Of a stretch of DNA of 42,553 bases, positions 33,842-42,553 are shown piece after piece. Position 1 is the stretch's first letter. The number at the start of each line of letters is the position of its first letter. The notes below the pieces were generated by a model. It was not told the DNA's origin and did no database searches. It was given only the letters and a program-made list of their open reading frames with translations. This DNA comes from Deltaproteobacteria bacterium (GTDB lineage: Bacteria; Myxococcota; Myxococcia; Myxococcales; JAHFDP01): positions 1 through 42,553 of the forward strand of contig JAHFDP010000031.1 of assembly GCA_023248955.1 (NCBI GenBank), given 5' to 3'. The position numbers and the translations under genes were made by a program.

Positions 33842-35682
33842 TGGATTCGCCACTTTTAGATATCGTCGAACCGGGCGCTACGCCGACGAAGGAGAAGTGC
33901 CCGGTCTCGCCCGCCGTGGGAATTGATCTCGGGACGACCAATTCGCTCATGGCCTGGGTGCAAGGTGGCAAGCCGCGTTGTCTCGCCGACGTCGACGAGG
34001 GCAGCGCCATGTTGCCGAGCGTGGTGAGCTATGCCGAGGGTGAAGTGCTCGTCGGCCAAGCTGCACGCCGCCGGGCGCTCGAATTTCCGCACCAGACCAT
34101 CAGCAGCGTCAAGCGCTTCATGGGGCGTGCGCCGAACGAGGTCCCTCCAGAGATTCGCAAGCTCTACCGTCTCGCGGAGGGCGACAGCGGCGTCGCTCGA
34201 TTTTATTTGAAGGATCGAGATACTTCACCGGTCGAGGTATCGGCGGAGATCTTGCGGGCGCTCAAATCGCGGGCGGAATCGACGCTCGGGCCGATCACGC
34301 AAGCGGTCATCACGGTGCCCGCCTATTTCGACGATGCGCAGCGTCAGGCCACCAAAGACGCGGGCCGGCTCGCGGGGCTCGAGGTGTTGCGTCTTTTGAA
34401 CGAGCCGACCGCGGCGGCGCTGGCTTACGGGCTCGACAAGGGTTCGCAGGGAACTTTCGCCGTTTATGATCTCGGGGGCGGTACGTTCGATATTTCGATT
34501 TTGAAATTGATCGAGGGCGTGTTCGAGGTGAAAGCCGTCGGTGGCGACACGCAACTGGGTGGCGACGATTTCGATTTGGCGTTGGCGGGACCGCAGATGG
34601 ATGCCGCGCAGAAGTCCGGACCGCACGCGGTGCAACAGCTGCTGCAAGAAGCACGCGCGGTGAAAGAGGTCCTCAGCGATCTGCCCGAAGCGCGACTTCA
34701 GGGACGGCTGGTGACCCGCGATGAGCTCGAAGCCGCGATAACACCACTGGTCGAGAAGACGCTGGGCTCAGTGCGCCGTGCGCTCAAGGATGCGGCGCTC
34801 AAACCGCAGGATGTCGATGGCGTCATTCTCGTCGGCGGCTCGACGCGCGTGCCACTGGTGCGCCGAAAAGTGGCGGACCTGTTCGGCAAGGAGCCGCTCG
34901 CGGACATCGATCCCGACCAGGTCGTTGCGCTGGGCGCCGCCGTGCAAGCGGATCTCCTCACAGCCGAAAATGCGCGCGAAGACGTGCTTCTTCTCGACGT
35001 GTTGCCGCTCTCGCTCGGTCTCGAGACGTACGGCGGCATCGTCGAAAAAATCATTCACCGCAACACCACCGTGCCCAACAGTGCCGCGCAGACGTTTACG
35101 ACTTACGCGGACGGTCAGACTGCGCTGGATGTGCACGTGGTGCAGGGCGAACGCGAGTTGGTGGCCGATTGCCGCTCGTTGGCGCGTTTCGTGCTGCGCG
35201 GTATTCCGCCGCTCCCGGCGGGATTCGCGCGCATCGACATCACCTTCGCCGTCGATCAAAACGCGCTGCTTTCGGTGACGGCGCGCGAGCAGCTCACCGG
35301 TATTTCGCAGACCGTTGAAATCAAACCGAGCCACGGCCTCACCGACGAAGAAGTCGAGCGGGTGCTGCTTTCGTCGTTCGAACACGCCGAATCGGATCTG
35401 GAGGCGCGGACGCTGCTTTCCGAACGCGTGGAGGCGGGACGCATTCTGCAAGCGGCGCAGAAACAGCTCGTCGCCAACGGCGATCTGCTCGAGCCGTCGG
35501 AGCGGCAGGCGATCGAATCCAACATCGCCGCGCTAACGCTGGCCACGAAGAGTGACGACGCCGGCACCATTCATTTGGCCATCGAAGCGCTCGATCACTC
35601 GTCGTCCGATTTCGCGCGCCGCGTGATGGAGCGCGGCCTTCAACGCGCCATGGGCGGCCATCGCGCCTCGGAATTTGCGTAA
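33841..35682 (+). CDS. hscA: Hsp70-type chaperone HscA
   Basis: 613 residues, close to the E. coli HscA length. The nucleotide-binding domain has GIDLGTTNS, VPAYFDDAQRQATKDAG, DLGGGTFD and GGSTRVPLV; the substrate-binding part begins near LPLSLGLETYGG. It binds IscU and drives cluster transfer with ATP. The ATG overlaps the hscB stop, and its own stop overlaps the fdx start (TAATG). Confidence 0.95.
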   Translation: MDSPLLDIVEPGATPTKEKCPVSPAVGIDLGTTNSLMAWVQGGKPRCLADVDEGSAMLPSVVSYAEGEVLVGQAARRRALEFPHQTISSVKRFMGRAPNEVPPEIRKLYRLAEGDSGVARFYLKDRDTSPVEVSAEILRALKSRAESTLGPITQAVITVPAYFDDAQRQATKDAGRLAGLEVLRLLNEPTAAALAYGLDKGSQGTFAVYDLGGGTFDISILKLIEGVFEVKAVGGDTQLGGDDFDLALAGPQMDAAQKSGPHAVQQLLQEARAVKEVLSDLPEARLQGRLVTRDELEAAITPLVEKTLGSVRRALKDAALKPQDVDGVILVGGSTRVPLVRRKVADLFGKEPLADIDPDQVVALGAAVQADLLTAENAREDVLLLDVLPLSLGLETYGGIVEKIIHRNTTVPNSAAQTFTTYADGQTALDVHVVQGERELVADCRSLARFVLRGIPPLPAGFARIDITFAVDQNALLSVTAREQLTGISQTVEIKPSHGLTDEEVERVLLSSFEHAESDLEARTLLSERVEAGRILQAAQKQLVANGDLLEPSERQAIESNIAALTLATKSDDAGTIHLAIEALDHSSSDFARRVMERGLQRAMGGHRASEFA

Positions 35683-36077
35683 TGCCAAAGGTCACTTTCC
35701 ATCCGCCCAAATGGGCCACCACCGAGCCGGTTCGCGTCGCCGATGTTCCCGCTGGGACTAATCTCCTCGAAGCCGCGCACGCCTGCGACGCGAAAGAAGG
35801 CTCGGCTTGCGGTGGTGTCTGCACCTGTTCGACCTGCCACGTGTGGGTGAAAAAAGGGCTCGCCTCGCTCGGCGAGCAGGAAGATCGCGAGCTAGATATT
35901 TTGGACCGCGCCTTCGAGGTGAAGCCGACGTCGCGGCTCGGTTGCCAAGCCATCGTCTCCGATGCGGATGTGGAAGTGGAGATCACCGAGGAGAGCATCA
36001 GCGCTTGGTACGACGAGCATCCCGTCGAGCGGCATGAAGCGGAAGCGCGCGGCGAATGGCCGCCACCGAAGGGATAG
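35682..36077 (+). CDS. fdx: 2Fe-2S ferredoxin of the isc operon
   Basis: 131 residues, adrenodoxin type. The cluster Cys motif is SACGGVCTCSTCHVW, with a distal Cys in LGCQAIV. It supplies electrons for cluster assembly on IscU. It is longer than E. coli Fdx (about 111) by an acidic C-terminal tail (HPVERHEAEARGEWPPP). It ends the isc operon, 2 bp before a convergent toxin gene. Confidence 0.94.
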   Translation: MPKVTFHPPKWATTEPVRVADVPAGTNLLEAAHACDAKEGSACGGVCTCSTCHVWVKKGLASLGEQEDRELDILDRAFEVKPTSRLGCQAIVSDADVEVEITEESISAWYDEHPVERHEAEARGEWPPPKG

Positions 36078-36079
36078 CG

Positions 36080-36707
<628 letters not shown>

Positions 36708-36715
<8 letters not shown>

Positions 36716-37406
36716 CTTTATTCGCAACCGACCAAATCTCGCGCCCGCGCAGCACCGACGTGGTCGGCGCACGATCCTTCGTGAGGCGCAAAATCGCATC
36801 CGCGAGCACCGTCAACGGAATCGGCCGCACGTCATCGGCAAAATTCGCGAGACCTGGCAGCGCACGCACGAAACGAAACGCCGCGCTGACTACCGCTGGC
36901 GCATGTCGTCTCCGTCCGTCGCTCGGCGTCGCGCCCGAATCTGCATCGTCAAACATCGACGGCCGAAAAATCGTCCAGGGAACGCCGCTCGTGCGCACGA
37001 CTTCTTCGGCGCGCCATTTGAATCCGAGATAGCCGCCGCCTTGGCGCGCACCGAGCGACGAAAGCAAAACGAAATGGCGCGAACCGCTCGCCAACGGAAC
37101 GCGCCGCGCAGACGCGACGAGCTGCTCGACCGGTGCCAGATCGCTCGTGACATACGTATCGCCAGAGGAGAAACGCCGGCGCGTGGTGCCGACCAGGCAG
37201 ACGATTGTGGACGTCTCCGACATCGCGCGATCGAGTTTCGCCGCGTCCGCGAGATCGCAAACGAGCGCATCGTGGTCATGTCCGAGCGGATGGTGCTGCG
37301 CCGTTTGCGGTCGGACGTGAGGAATGACGCGTAGCCCCGCTTCACGCGCGCGCGGCAGAAAAACGGAACCGACGGCGCCCGTAGCGCCTGCCAGAAGAAT
37401 GGTCAC
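36708..37406 (-). CDS. NAD(P)-binding NmrA/atypical SDR-family protein
   Basis: 232 residues, GTG start overlapping the moeA stop (GTGA). The N-terminal dinucleotide motif ILLAGATGAVGS, then VCLVGTTRRRF, HFVLLSSLGA and GYLGFKWRAEEVVRTSGV, TIFRPSMF are typical of NmrA-like regulators or epimerases. The catalytic Tyr-x3-Lys is present only in part (YLGFK). It is probably a redox-sensing or isomerase-type protein; substrate unknown. Confidence 0.8.
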
Positions 37407-38614
37407 GGACCGGGTGCCTCCAAAAGGTGGACCTCGACAGGGTCGTCATCGCGAACGTCGCCAGGCCCCGGTGGCAGCTGAGCGATGGCATTCACGCGGC
37501 GCCACGAACCGATCTGCATCGACGACTGCGCGGTGCTCGGACGAAAGGTCAGCGCGCCATTTTCAAATTGCGCGCGGCCGCGTGGAAAGAGCGCGAATCC
37601 GGGCGGACGCGCGAGTTGGCCGACGAGTCGTGCGGTTGCGCGCGGCCGCTCCGGGTGCCCATCGCCGCAGAGTCGTCGCAGCGCCGGTCGGACGAAGAGC
37701 TCGAAGGTCAGCATTGCCGCGGCGGGATTGCCGGGAAGTCCGAAAAAGAGACGCCCGCCGGGGAGAATGCCGAAGAGCGTTGGTTTTCCGGGTCGGATGG
37801 CGACTTGATGAAAGATCAGGTTTCCGCCGGCGCCCGCGAGCGCGCGTTCGCCGAAGTCGAAATCCCCAACGCTGGCGCCGCCCGAGGTGACGACGATCTC
37901 TGCGTCCGTCGCGAGCTTCGCGGAGATGGCCGCCGCGTCGTCCCGTTCGAGACTGAGTCGTTGCGCGTTTGCGCCAGCGGCGCGCGCCATGGCGACCAAA
38001 GCGTAGCTGTTCGACTCGATGATTTGTCCTGGGCCGGGTGTGCTGCCGAGTGGGAGGAGCTCGTCTCCGGTGGCCAGGACAGCGCAGCGGGGTTCGCCAT
38101 GCACCGCGAGATGCGTCTGACCACAGGTTGCAGCAAGCGCGATTTCGCCCGGGTCGAGGAGCGTTCCGGTTTCGAGGGCAACGGTGCCCGCGGACAATTC
38201 TTCGGCGCGACGGCGGACGTGCTGAACGGGTTTCGTTGATTCGTCGAATCGCGCGCGCGACCCTTCGCGGTGCACGCGCTCTTGCATCACCACGGCGTCG
38301 GCGCCTTCGGGAAGCGGGGCGCCGGTGAAGATGCGCGCGCATTCGCCTGTGCCCAGTGGGCGCGGGGCGGTGCGGCCGGCGGCGATTTCGAAAGCCACGG
38401 TGAGGGTGGCGCCGGCTCCGGCTTCCGCGGCGCGAACGGCGTAGCCGTCCATCAGGGAGAGGTCGGCGGTTGGGAGATCGGATGGCGCGTGGATCGTTTC
38501 CGCGAGGACGCGGCCAGCGGCGTCCTCGAGCGGAACGCGGACGGTGGGCAGCGGGGAAGTGCGCGCGAGAATTTCGGAGAGGGCGGATTCGTAGGAGAGC
38601 ATTGGCGCGGACAT
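37403..38614 (-). CDS. moeA: Molybdopterin molybdenumtransferase
   Basis: 403 residues. It inserts molybdate into molybdopterin to complete the molybdenum cofactor. Motifs: DLPTADLSLMDGYAVRAA, IFTGAPLPEGADAVVMQE, VLATGDELLPLG, VVTSGGASVGDFDF, LFFGLPGNPAAAMLTF. The length is normal. It is the first gene of the moeA-NmrA pair, and the toxin-antitoxin pair follows on the same strand. Confidence 0.95.
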   Translation of the reverse strand: MSAPMLSYESALSEILARTSPLPTVRVPLEDAAGRVLAETIHAPSDLPTADLSLMDGYAVRAAEAGAGATLTVAFEIAAGRTAPRPLGTGECARIFTGAPLPEGADAVVMQERVHREGSRARFDESTKPVQHVRRRAEELSAGTVALETGTLLDPGEIALAATCGQTHLAVHGEPRCAVLATGDELLPLGSTPGPGQIIESNSYALVAMARAAGANAQRLSLERDDAAAISAKLATDAEIVVTSGGASVGDFDFGERALAGAGGNLIFHQVAIRPGKPTLFGILPGGRLFFGLPGNPAAAMLTFELFVRPALRRLCGDGHPERPRATARLVGQLARPPGFALFPRGRAQFENGALTFRPSTAQSSMQIGSWRRVNAIAQLPPGPGDVRDDDPVEVHLLEAPGP

Positions 38615-38703
38615 TCGGCGACGGCGATGGCGACGTCAACGGCCATGCGCATCCGCGAACCCGTTTGACACGCCCTTGCTCAATCACTACACAACCGCCA
38701 AAC

Positions 38704-38787
38704 GCCGAAGTGGTGGAATTGGTAGACACGCCAGATTCAGGGTCTGGTTCCCGCAAGGGAGTGGAGGTTCGAGTCCTCTCTTCGGCA
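38704..38787 (+). tRNA. tRNA-Leu (anticodon CAG)
   Basis: 84 nt with a long variable arm. Acceptor GCCGAAG pairs with CTTCGGC, discriminator A. The D-arm contains TGGTAGACAC, and the anticodon loop is TTCAGGG with CAG. The T-arm is GAGGTTCGAGTCCTC. CCA is not encoded. Confidence 0.95.
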
Positions 38788-38806
38788 TGATTAGACTCCG
38801 TCGCCT

Positions 38807-39193
38807 ATGGCTACCCAAAACGAAGAGACCCGCGCTGTTTTCGTCATCGAAGACGAAGCAGACATGCGCGAGCTACTGGTCGACCTTCTCTCGAGAGAGG
38901 GCTACGAAGTTCACGCCGCCGGCGATGGTGTCGAGGCGCTACGCGGTTTGCCAGCCTCCGGCGCGAGGGTGTTGCTGGTCGATCTCGGAATGCCGCGGCT
39001 CGATGGGGAGCAGCTTCTGCGCGGGCTCAAAGGGCTCTCGTGGCGGCCGAGGGTGCTGGTCGTTTCTGGCCACGACGATGGCGCGGTGATCTCCAAACGG
39101 TTGGGCGCCGATGGTTTCCTGGCGAAGCCTTTCGTGCCCGACGCGCTGCTCGCCCACGTCGCGCGCTTGAGCAATCGCGGAACCATTCATTAG
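38807..39193 (+). CDS. Single-domain response regulator (CheY-like)
   Basis: 128 residues. Receiver domain with acidic pocket (IEDEAD, residues 14-19), phospho-accepting Asp59 in LLVDLGMPR, Ser87 and Lys107 (LAKPF). It has no output domain and so works by binding partners. A separate histidine kinase is not in the window. The start lies 19 bp after the tRNA-Leu end. Confidence 0.93.
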   Translation: MATQNEETRAVFVIEDEADMRELLVDLLSREGYEVHAAGDGVEALRGLPASGARVLLVDLGMPRLDGEQLLRGLKGLSWRPRVLVVSGHDDGAVISKRLGADGFLAKPFVPDALLAHVARLSNRGTIH

Positions 39194-39234
39194 CTGCTAT
39201 CCTCCCCGGCTTTCCCATGGCCTGGAGATATTCG

Positions 39235-40773
39235 ATGTCTTTTGCCCGCGCTTCACTCTTCGCCGCGGTGTTTTGTGTTGCCCTCCCAGCGCTTGCTGAC
39301 GAGGACGCAACGCCGCTGGTTGTTCTCCCTTACGCCTCGTTGCATGGAGACGTTCCGCAATCGGTGGGCGACAAAGTTGCCGAGGTGATTGCCGGCGAGC
39401 TGAAGAGCCGGGACGAGTTGACGCTGGTGACCTTGGGCGCGTCCGCCTCGGGTGACAATGTGGCGGCTCCGAAAGCGGCGGATCCGATGGCCGATGGGAA
39501 GGCCAGCTTGACCAAAGCCGCCGAGTTGGCGCGCAAAAATAAATTCAAGCCGGCTGGCGATGCCTACGCACACGCCATTGCCGAACTGCGCACGCACGCT
39601 GATCTGCTCGACAACGCGTCGATCTTGGCCGATGCCTACTTGCAATACGCGGTGGCGCTGCTTCGCTCGGGCGCCGACGAAGAGAGCGAAACGGCGCTGG
39701 TCGCCGTCGTTCGCCTCGACCCGGTGCGGCAACTTTCGGCGGAAACGTTTCCGGGCGCGTTCATTCGTTCCTTCGAAAACGTGCGGAGAAAAACGTTGGC
39801 CAAACCGCGCGGCGCGCTCAAAATCAGCAGCGCTCCGGCGGGCGGCAAAGTGAAGATCGACGGGGTGGATCTCGGCGAAACGCCGCTGCTCGCGCGAGAG
39901 ATGGTGGCCGGCGAGCACTTCGTTCGTGTCGAGCGTGGCGGACTCGTTTGGGGCGCCAAAGTTGATGTAGCGCCGAGCGGCACCACGCAAGCTAGCGCGG
40001 TCTTCGGCGGCAGCGGCGGTGGTGCGGGATTGGCGGGACTTCTCTCGGCGGTCGGAAATGGATCGGTCGATCGCGCTTCGCTCGATCAGGTGCGCGCACT
40101 GGCCAAAAGCGCCAAAGCGCAGGTCGTGCTCTTTGGTGCCGTTGCCAAGGACGACGACAACTACGCGGTCTCGTCGTTTCTCTATTCGGCCAAAGAGGAC
40201 ACCGCGGCGCCACTCACCACCATCAATGTCGACGCTGAATTCTTGAGCGCGTCGATTGAAGTTTTGAAATTGGCCGACGACATCGCCGCCAAATTAGAGG
40301 CTTTCCCCACGGACACGGCGTTGCCCATTGTGTTGGCGAGCCCCAAGGTCGCATCCGCCAACGCTGGCGCAGAGCCGCAGCTGAACGTGGTGGTCGCAGC
40401 GCCGCCCGCTTTGGAAGATCGCAAAACCGAATCGAGCGAAAGTGTGGCGGGTGTTGATCGCAGCGCGGGAGTACCGGAGAACTCCGAGGCAGCCGCCACC
40501 AAGGAAACGGTTCTCCCTCGAGATGAGTCGGCGAGTGCCGCCCGCGCAACCGAACCTGCCGAGCGCCACCAGGTCACGGTCGAGGCCGGCCAGGAGGCGA
40601 TTCCTCTCGACGAGCGGCAACAGGTGCACAAGAGCTCCATCGGATCGCACTGGATGATTTGGGCGGGCGCGGGATTCGTCGCTGTCGGCGCGCTGGCCTA
40701 CGGCGGCTACTATTTGGCCACGCACGACGACGCGCCGACCTCCGCTACCGCGAACATTTCCTGGAGCCATTAG
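39235..40773 (+). CDS. Exported PEGA-domain protein with C-terminal membrane helix
   Basis: 512 residues. ATG 39235 has GGAG 7 nt upstream and begins a clear signal peptide (cut at ALPALA|DED); ATG 39217 is the longer alternative. An N-terminal FlgO/TolB-like domain (VVLPYASLHGDVPQSVGDKV) and TPR-like helices precede a PEGA domain (about 200-245, KISSAPAGGKVKIDGVDLGE). A membrane helix (WMIWAGAGFVAVGALAYGGY) stands near the C terminus. It is probably an envelope scaffold. The kelch lipoprotein follows after 4 bp, and a response regulator precedes it by 41 bp. Confidence 0.85.
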   Translation: MSFARASLFAAVFCVALPALADEDATPLVVLPYASLHGDVPQSVGDKVAEVIAGELKSRDELTLVTLGASASGDNVAAPKAADPMADGKASLTKAAELARKNKFKPAGDAYAHAIAELRTHADLLDNASILADAYLQYAVALLRSGADEESETALVAVVRLDPVRQLSAETFPGAFIRSFENVRRKTLAKPRGALKISSAPAGGKVKIDGVDLGETPLLAREMVAGEHFVRVERGGLVWGAKVDVAPSGTTQASAVFGGSGGGAGLAGLLSAVGNGSVDRASLDQVRALAKSAKAQVVLFGAVAKDDDNYAVSSFLYSAKEDTAAPLTTINVDAEFLSASIEVLKLADDIAAKLEAFPTDTALPIVLASPKVASANAGAEPQLNVVVAAPPALEDRKTESSESVAGVDRSAGVPENSEAAATKETVLPRDESASAARATEPAERHQVTVEAGQEAIPLDERQQVHKSSIGSHWMIWAGAGFVAVGALAYGGYYLATHDDAPTSATANISWSH

Positions 40774-40777
40774 GCTT

Positions 40778-42370
40778 ATGAACGCTCGCTTCCTTCTTCC
40801 CCTCACTCTGCTCTGCGCGGCCTGTCTGTCGGGTTCGCTGAGCATCGATGTCCATGTCTTGACGCAGAGTTGCCGCGCGGATCGCAGTCCGCTCACCAAT
40901 GTGAGCAAACTGCGTTTCACGCTGACAGGCGACGGTATTCCGGCGCCGATCATCGAGGACAACATCGATCTCACCTCTGGAAATTTGACGATGTCGAGCA
41001 TCCCCGCGGGAACAGGCCGCCGCCTGCGGGTCGAGGCGCTCAACGGTCCGTCGCCCGAGGGCGTGGTGGTGGCGCGCGGCGATTCGGGACGGTTTGACGT
41101 GACCGGGACGAGCGGCATTGCCGTCACTGTTTTCGTGCGGCCCATCGACGCTTTCTCCCCAACCAACCGCGCGGACGCGCCGACGCAATGCTCGACGATG
41201 ACCATGCCGCGCGCGGGGCACACCATGACGACGATGAGCGACGGACGCGTGCTCATCACCGGCGGCTTCACGACGAGCGACGGCATCACCAAGAACTATT
41301 TGCAGTCGGCGGAAATTTACGATCCGCGGTCGGGTTCCTTTACTCCAGCAGCGATGCCGCACAGCGCGCGCGCCTTTGCCGCGGCGGCCCCGCTCACCAG
41401 ATTTACGTCGCCCAACATGGTTTTTGTTTCGGGTGGTGAATTCAAGGGCGACTCCGCCGTGTCACCCTTACGTCCGGCCGAGACGTACGACGGATCGAAC
41501 GATGCATGGTCGCCGCAGATCCTTCCGATGAAAACGGCCCGTTCGCACCACACGGCGACCGAGGACAACACCGGTCGCGTGCTGATTGCGGGCGGCATCC
41601 AGAGCGCGGAAGGTCCGGCGCCGAGCATGGTCTCGCCGTTGGAATTTTACGATCCGGCGCAGGCGGTGGTGAAACCGAGCGCGACGCTTCTTTCGAGTCC
41701 GCGTGCCAACCATGCGGCGGTGACGTTGCAAATTGGAGCGGTGCTGCTCATCGGTGGATCGGATGAGCACAACAACGCGCTCGATACGATGGAGGGTTTC
41801 GTGTTCGTGGGCAACGACTACACGCAGTCGCGCGGCTTCTCCACGGTGGCGACGCCGAATTTTAAACTGGGAACGCCGCATGCGCGGCCGGCCGCGGCGC
41901 TGCTTGCTTCGGGGACGCGCGTGATTGTCGCTGGCGGTTTTGCGGGCACCTTCAACACCGATGCGCGGTACGATCACGTGACGGACACGACGGAGATTGT
42001 CGACACCGTAAGCGACCGTGTTTTCGCGGCACCGTCGCTCGCGGTTCCTCGCGCGGAAGCGTGCGCGGCGGCGCTTGATGATGGCGGTGCGCTGATCATC
42101 GGCGGCGCCACCAGGCAGAACGGGACGCTCGTCTCGTTTGATTCCGCGGACCTCTACAATTCCGATGCGTCGGGAAGCGGTGTGTTTTCGGTGCACGCGG
42201 TGGTCGGTCCGATGAAGGATGCGCGCAACCTCTTTTCGTGCGCCAAATTGCCCGATGGAAGCGTGCTCGTGGCGGGCGGAATTAAGTATGGAGCGACGTC
42301 AACGGGGACGCCGACGGTCACGACGCTGGACACGGCGGAAATATACATGCCCGTAGGCGTGGCGCATTAG
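40778..42370 (+). CDS. Kelch-repeat lipoprotein
   Basis: 530 residues. The signal ends in the lipobox LLCAAC (Cys16). After a beta domain (about 20-120), six kelch-type repeats form a propeller; each has a Gly-Gly pair (for example GRVLITGGFTTSD, GRVLIAGGIQ, GAVLLIGGSDE, TRVIVAGGFAG, GALIIGGATR, GSVLVAGGIKYG) and a Tyr-Asp turn. It probably sits on the outer membrane and binds a partner. It is the last gene before the right-edge repeat region. Confidence 0.85.
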   Translation: MNARFLLPLTLLCAACLSGSLSIDVHVLTQSCRADRSPLTNVSKLRFTLTGDGIPAPIIEDNIDLTSGNLTMSSIPAGTGRRLRVEALNGPSPEGVVVARGDSGRFDVTGTSGIAVTVFVRPIDAFSPTNRADAPTQCSTMTMPRAGHTMTTMSDGRVLITGGFTTSDGITKNYLQSAEIYDPRSGSFTPAAMPHSARAFAAAAPLTRFTSPNMVFVSGGEFKGDSAVSPLRPAETYDGSNDAWSPQILPMKTARSHHTATEDNTGRVLIAGGIQSAEGPAPSMVSPLEFYDPAQAVVKPSATLLSSPRANHAAVTLQIGAVLLIGGSDEHNNALDTMEGFVFVGNDYTQSRGFSTVATPNFKLGTPHARPAAALLASGTRVIVAGGFAGTFNTDARYDHVTDTTEIVDTVSDRVFAAPSLAVPRAEACAAALDDGGALIIGGATRQNGTLVSFDSADLYNSDASGSGVFSVHAVVGPMKDARNLFSCAKLPDGSVLVAGGIKYGATSTGTPTVTTLDTAEIYMPVGVAH

Positions 42371-42374
42371 ACAA

Positions 42375-42553
42375 GGGTTTCCCTCCCCCCTTGCGGTGGA
42401 GGGCTAAGGTGGGGGGACCGAGGCCGAACGTGACGTCACCCCCACCCTGACCCTCCCCCGTAAAAGGGGGAGGGGAATGCTATTCCCTGCAACAGTCGCC
42501 TGAATTTCCTCGGCCAGCACGGGTTTCCTCCCCCCTTGCGGTGGAGGGCTAAG
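42375..42553. repeat. C/G-rich intergenic repeat element, two copies of a 33-34-bp unit and internal hairpins
   Basis: A unit starting GGGTTTCC and ending GGAGGGCTAAG occurs at 42375-42408 and again at 42521-42553, differing by one C; the second copy runs into the window edge. Between them are two inverted repeats: GGTGGGGG with CCCCCACC (42408-42415 and 42439-42446), and CCCTCCCCC with GGGGGAGGG (42451-42459 and 42466-42474) around GTAAAA. No coding frame is seen. It resembles a REP-like dispersed palindromic element. Confidence 0.7.

Overview
The window is a compact, GC-rich bacterial chromosome segment. It is full of translationally coupled gene pairs (ATGA, GTGA and TAATG overlaps). It also carries many lipoproteins: Cys-rich repeats, kelch repeats, a PEGA-domain exported protein, a YfaP-like protein and a YVTN/di-haem fusion. 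With the PATAN-type regulator and a MYXO-CTERM-like protein tail, this style suggests a myxobacterium or close relative (Myxococcota, formerly Deltaproteobacteria). That assignment is an inference from gene style; no rRNA is present.

Layout. 1-5427 (+): an exported set with the C-terminal part of a large multicopper-oxidase-like protein (cut by the window edge), a second cupredoxin protein that lacks copper ligands, a small lipoprotein, a subtilisin-like peptidase and a Cys-rich lipoprotein. 5406-13507 (-): five genes, four of them joined by ATGA overlaps and the fifth 2 bp away. In transcription order they encode a FAD amine-oxidase/UDP-galactopyranose-mutase-like enzyme, a 796-residue lipoprotein of unknown function, a GT-C membrane glycosyltransferase, a YVTN-propeller/di-haem cytochrome lipoprotein and a sugar-nucleotide epimerase. 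13594-16307: a YfaP-like lipoprotein (+), then msrA and a Cys-rich lipoprotein (-).

16394-19886 (-) holds the most unusual locus: a type II NADH dehydrogenase with a C-terminal cyclic-nucleotide-binding domain, preceded 16 bp upstream by a polytopic membrane protein that carries EF-hands and its own cyclic-nucleotide-binding domain. This looks like a calcium- and cNMP-controlled respiratory module. 19978-21773 holds small exported proteins, a putative zinc metallopeptidase and a possible decayed lipoprotein gene.

21742-29441 (-) is a housekeeping block: ssrA (tmRNA) with its terminator, smpB, panC, panB, a deoxynucleoside kinase, rsmA, tsaD, a pseudo-receiver/PATAN/TPR regulator and trmL. 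29466-31110: a DUF192 protein (+) and a short dsbD (-). 31169-36077 (+): a complete isc operon (iscS-iscU-iscA-hscB-hscA-fdx) with a clear promoter and a candidate operator, but no iscR upstream. 36080-38614 (-): a PIN-domain toxin/Phd-like antitoxin pair, an NmrA-like protein and moeA. 38704-42370 (+): tRNA-Leu(CAG), a single-domain response regulator, a PEGA-domain exported protein and a kelch-repeat lipoprotein. The right edge carries a C/G-rich intergenic repeat.

Together the block 16394-36077 combines respiration control, sulfoxide repair, trans-translation, coenzyme A precursor synthesis, tRNA and rRNA modification and Fe-S cluster assembly. The outer parts of the window encode a lipoprotein-rich envelope with exported redox and glycan functions.
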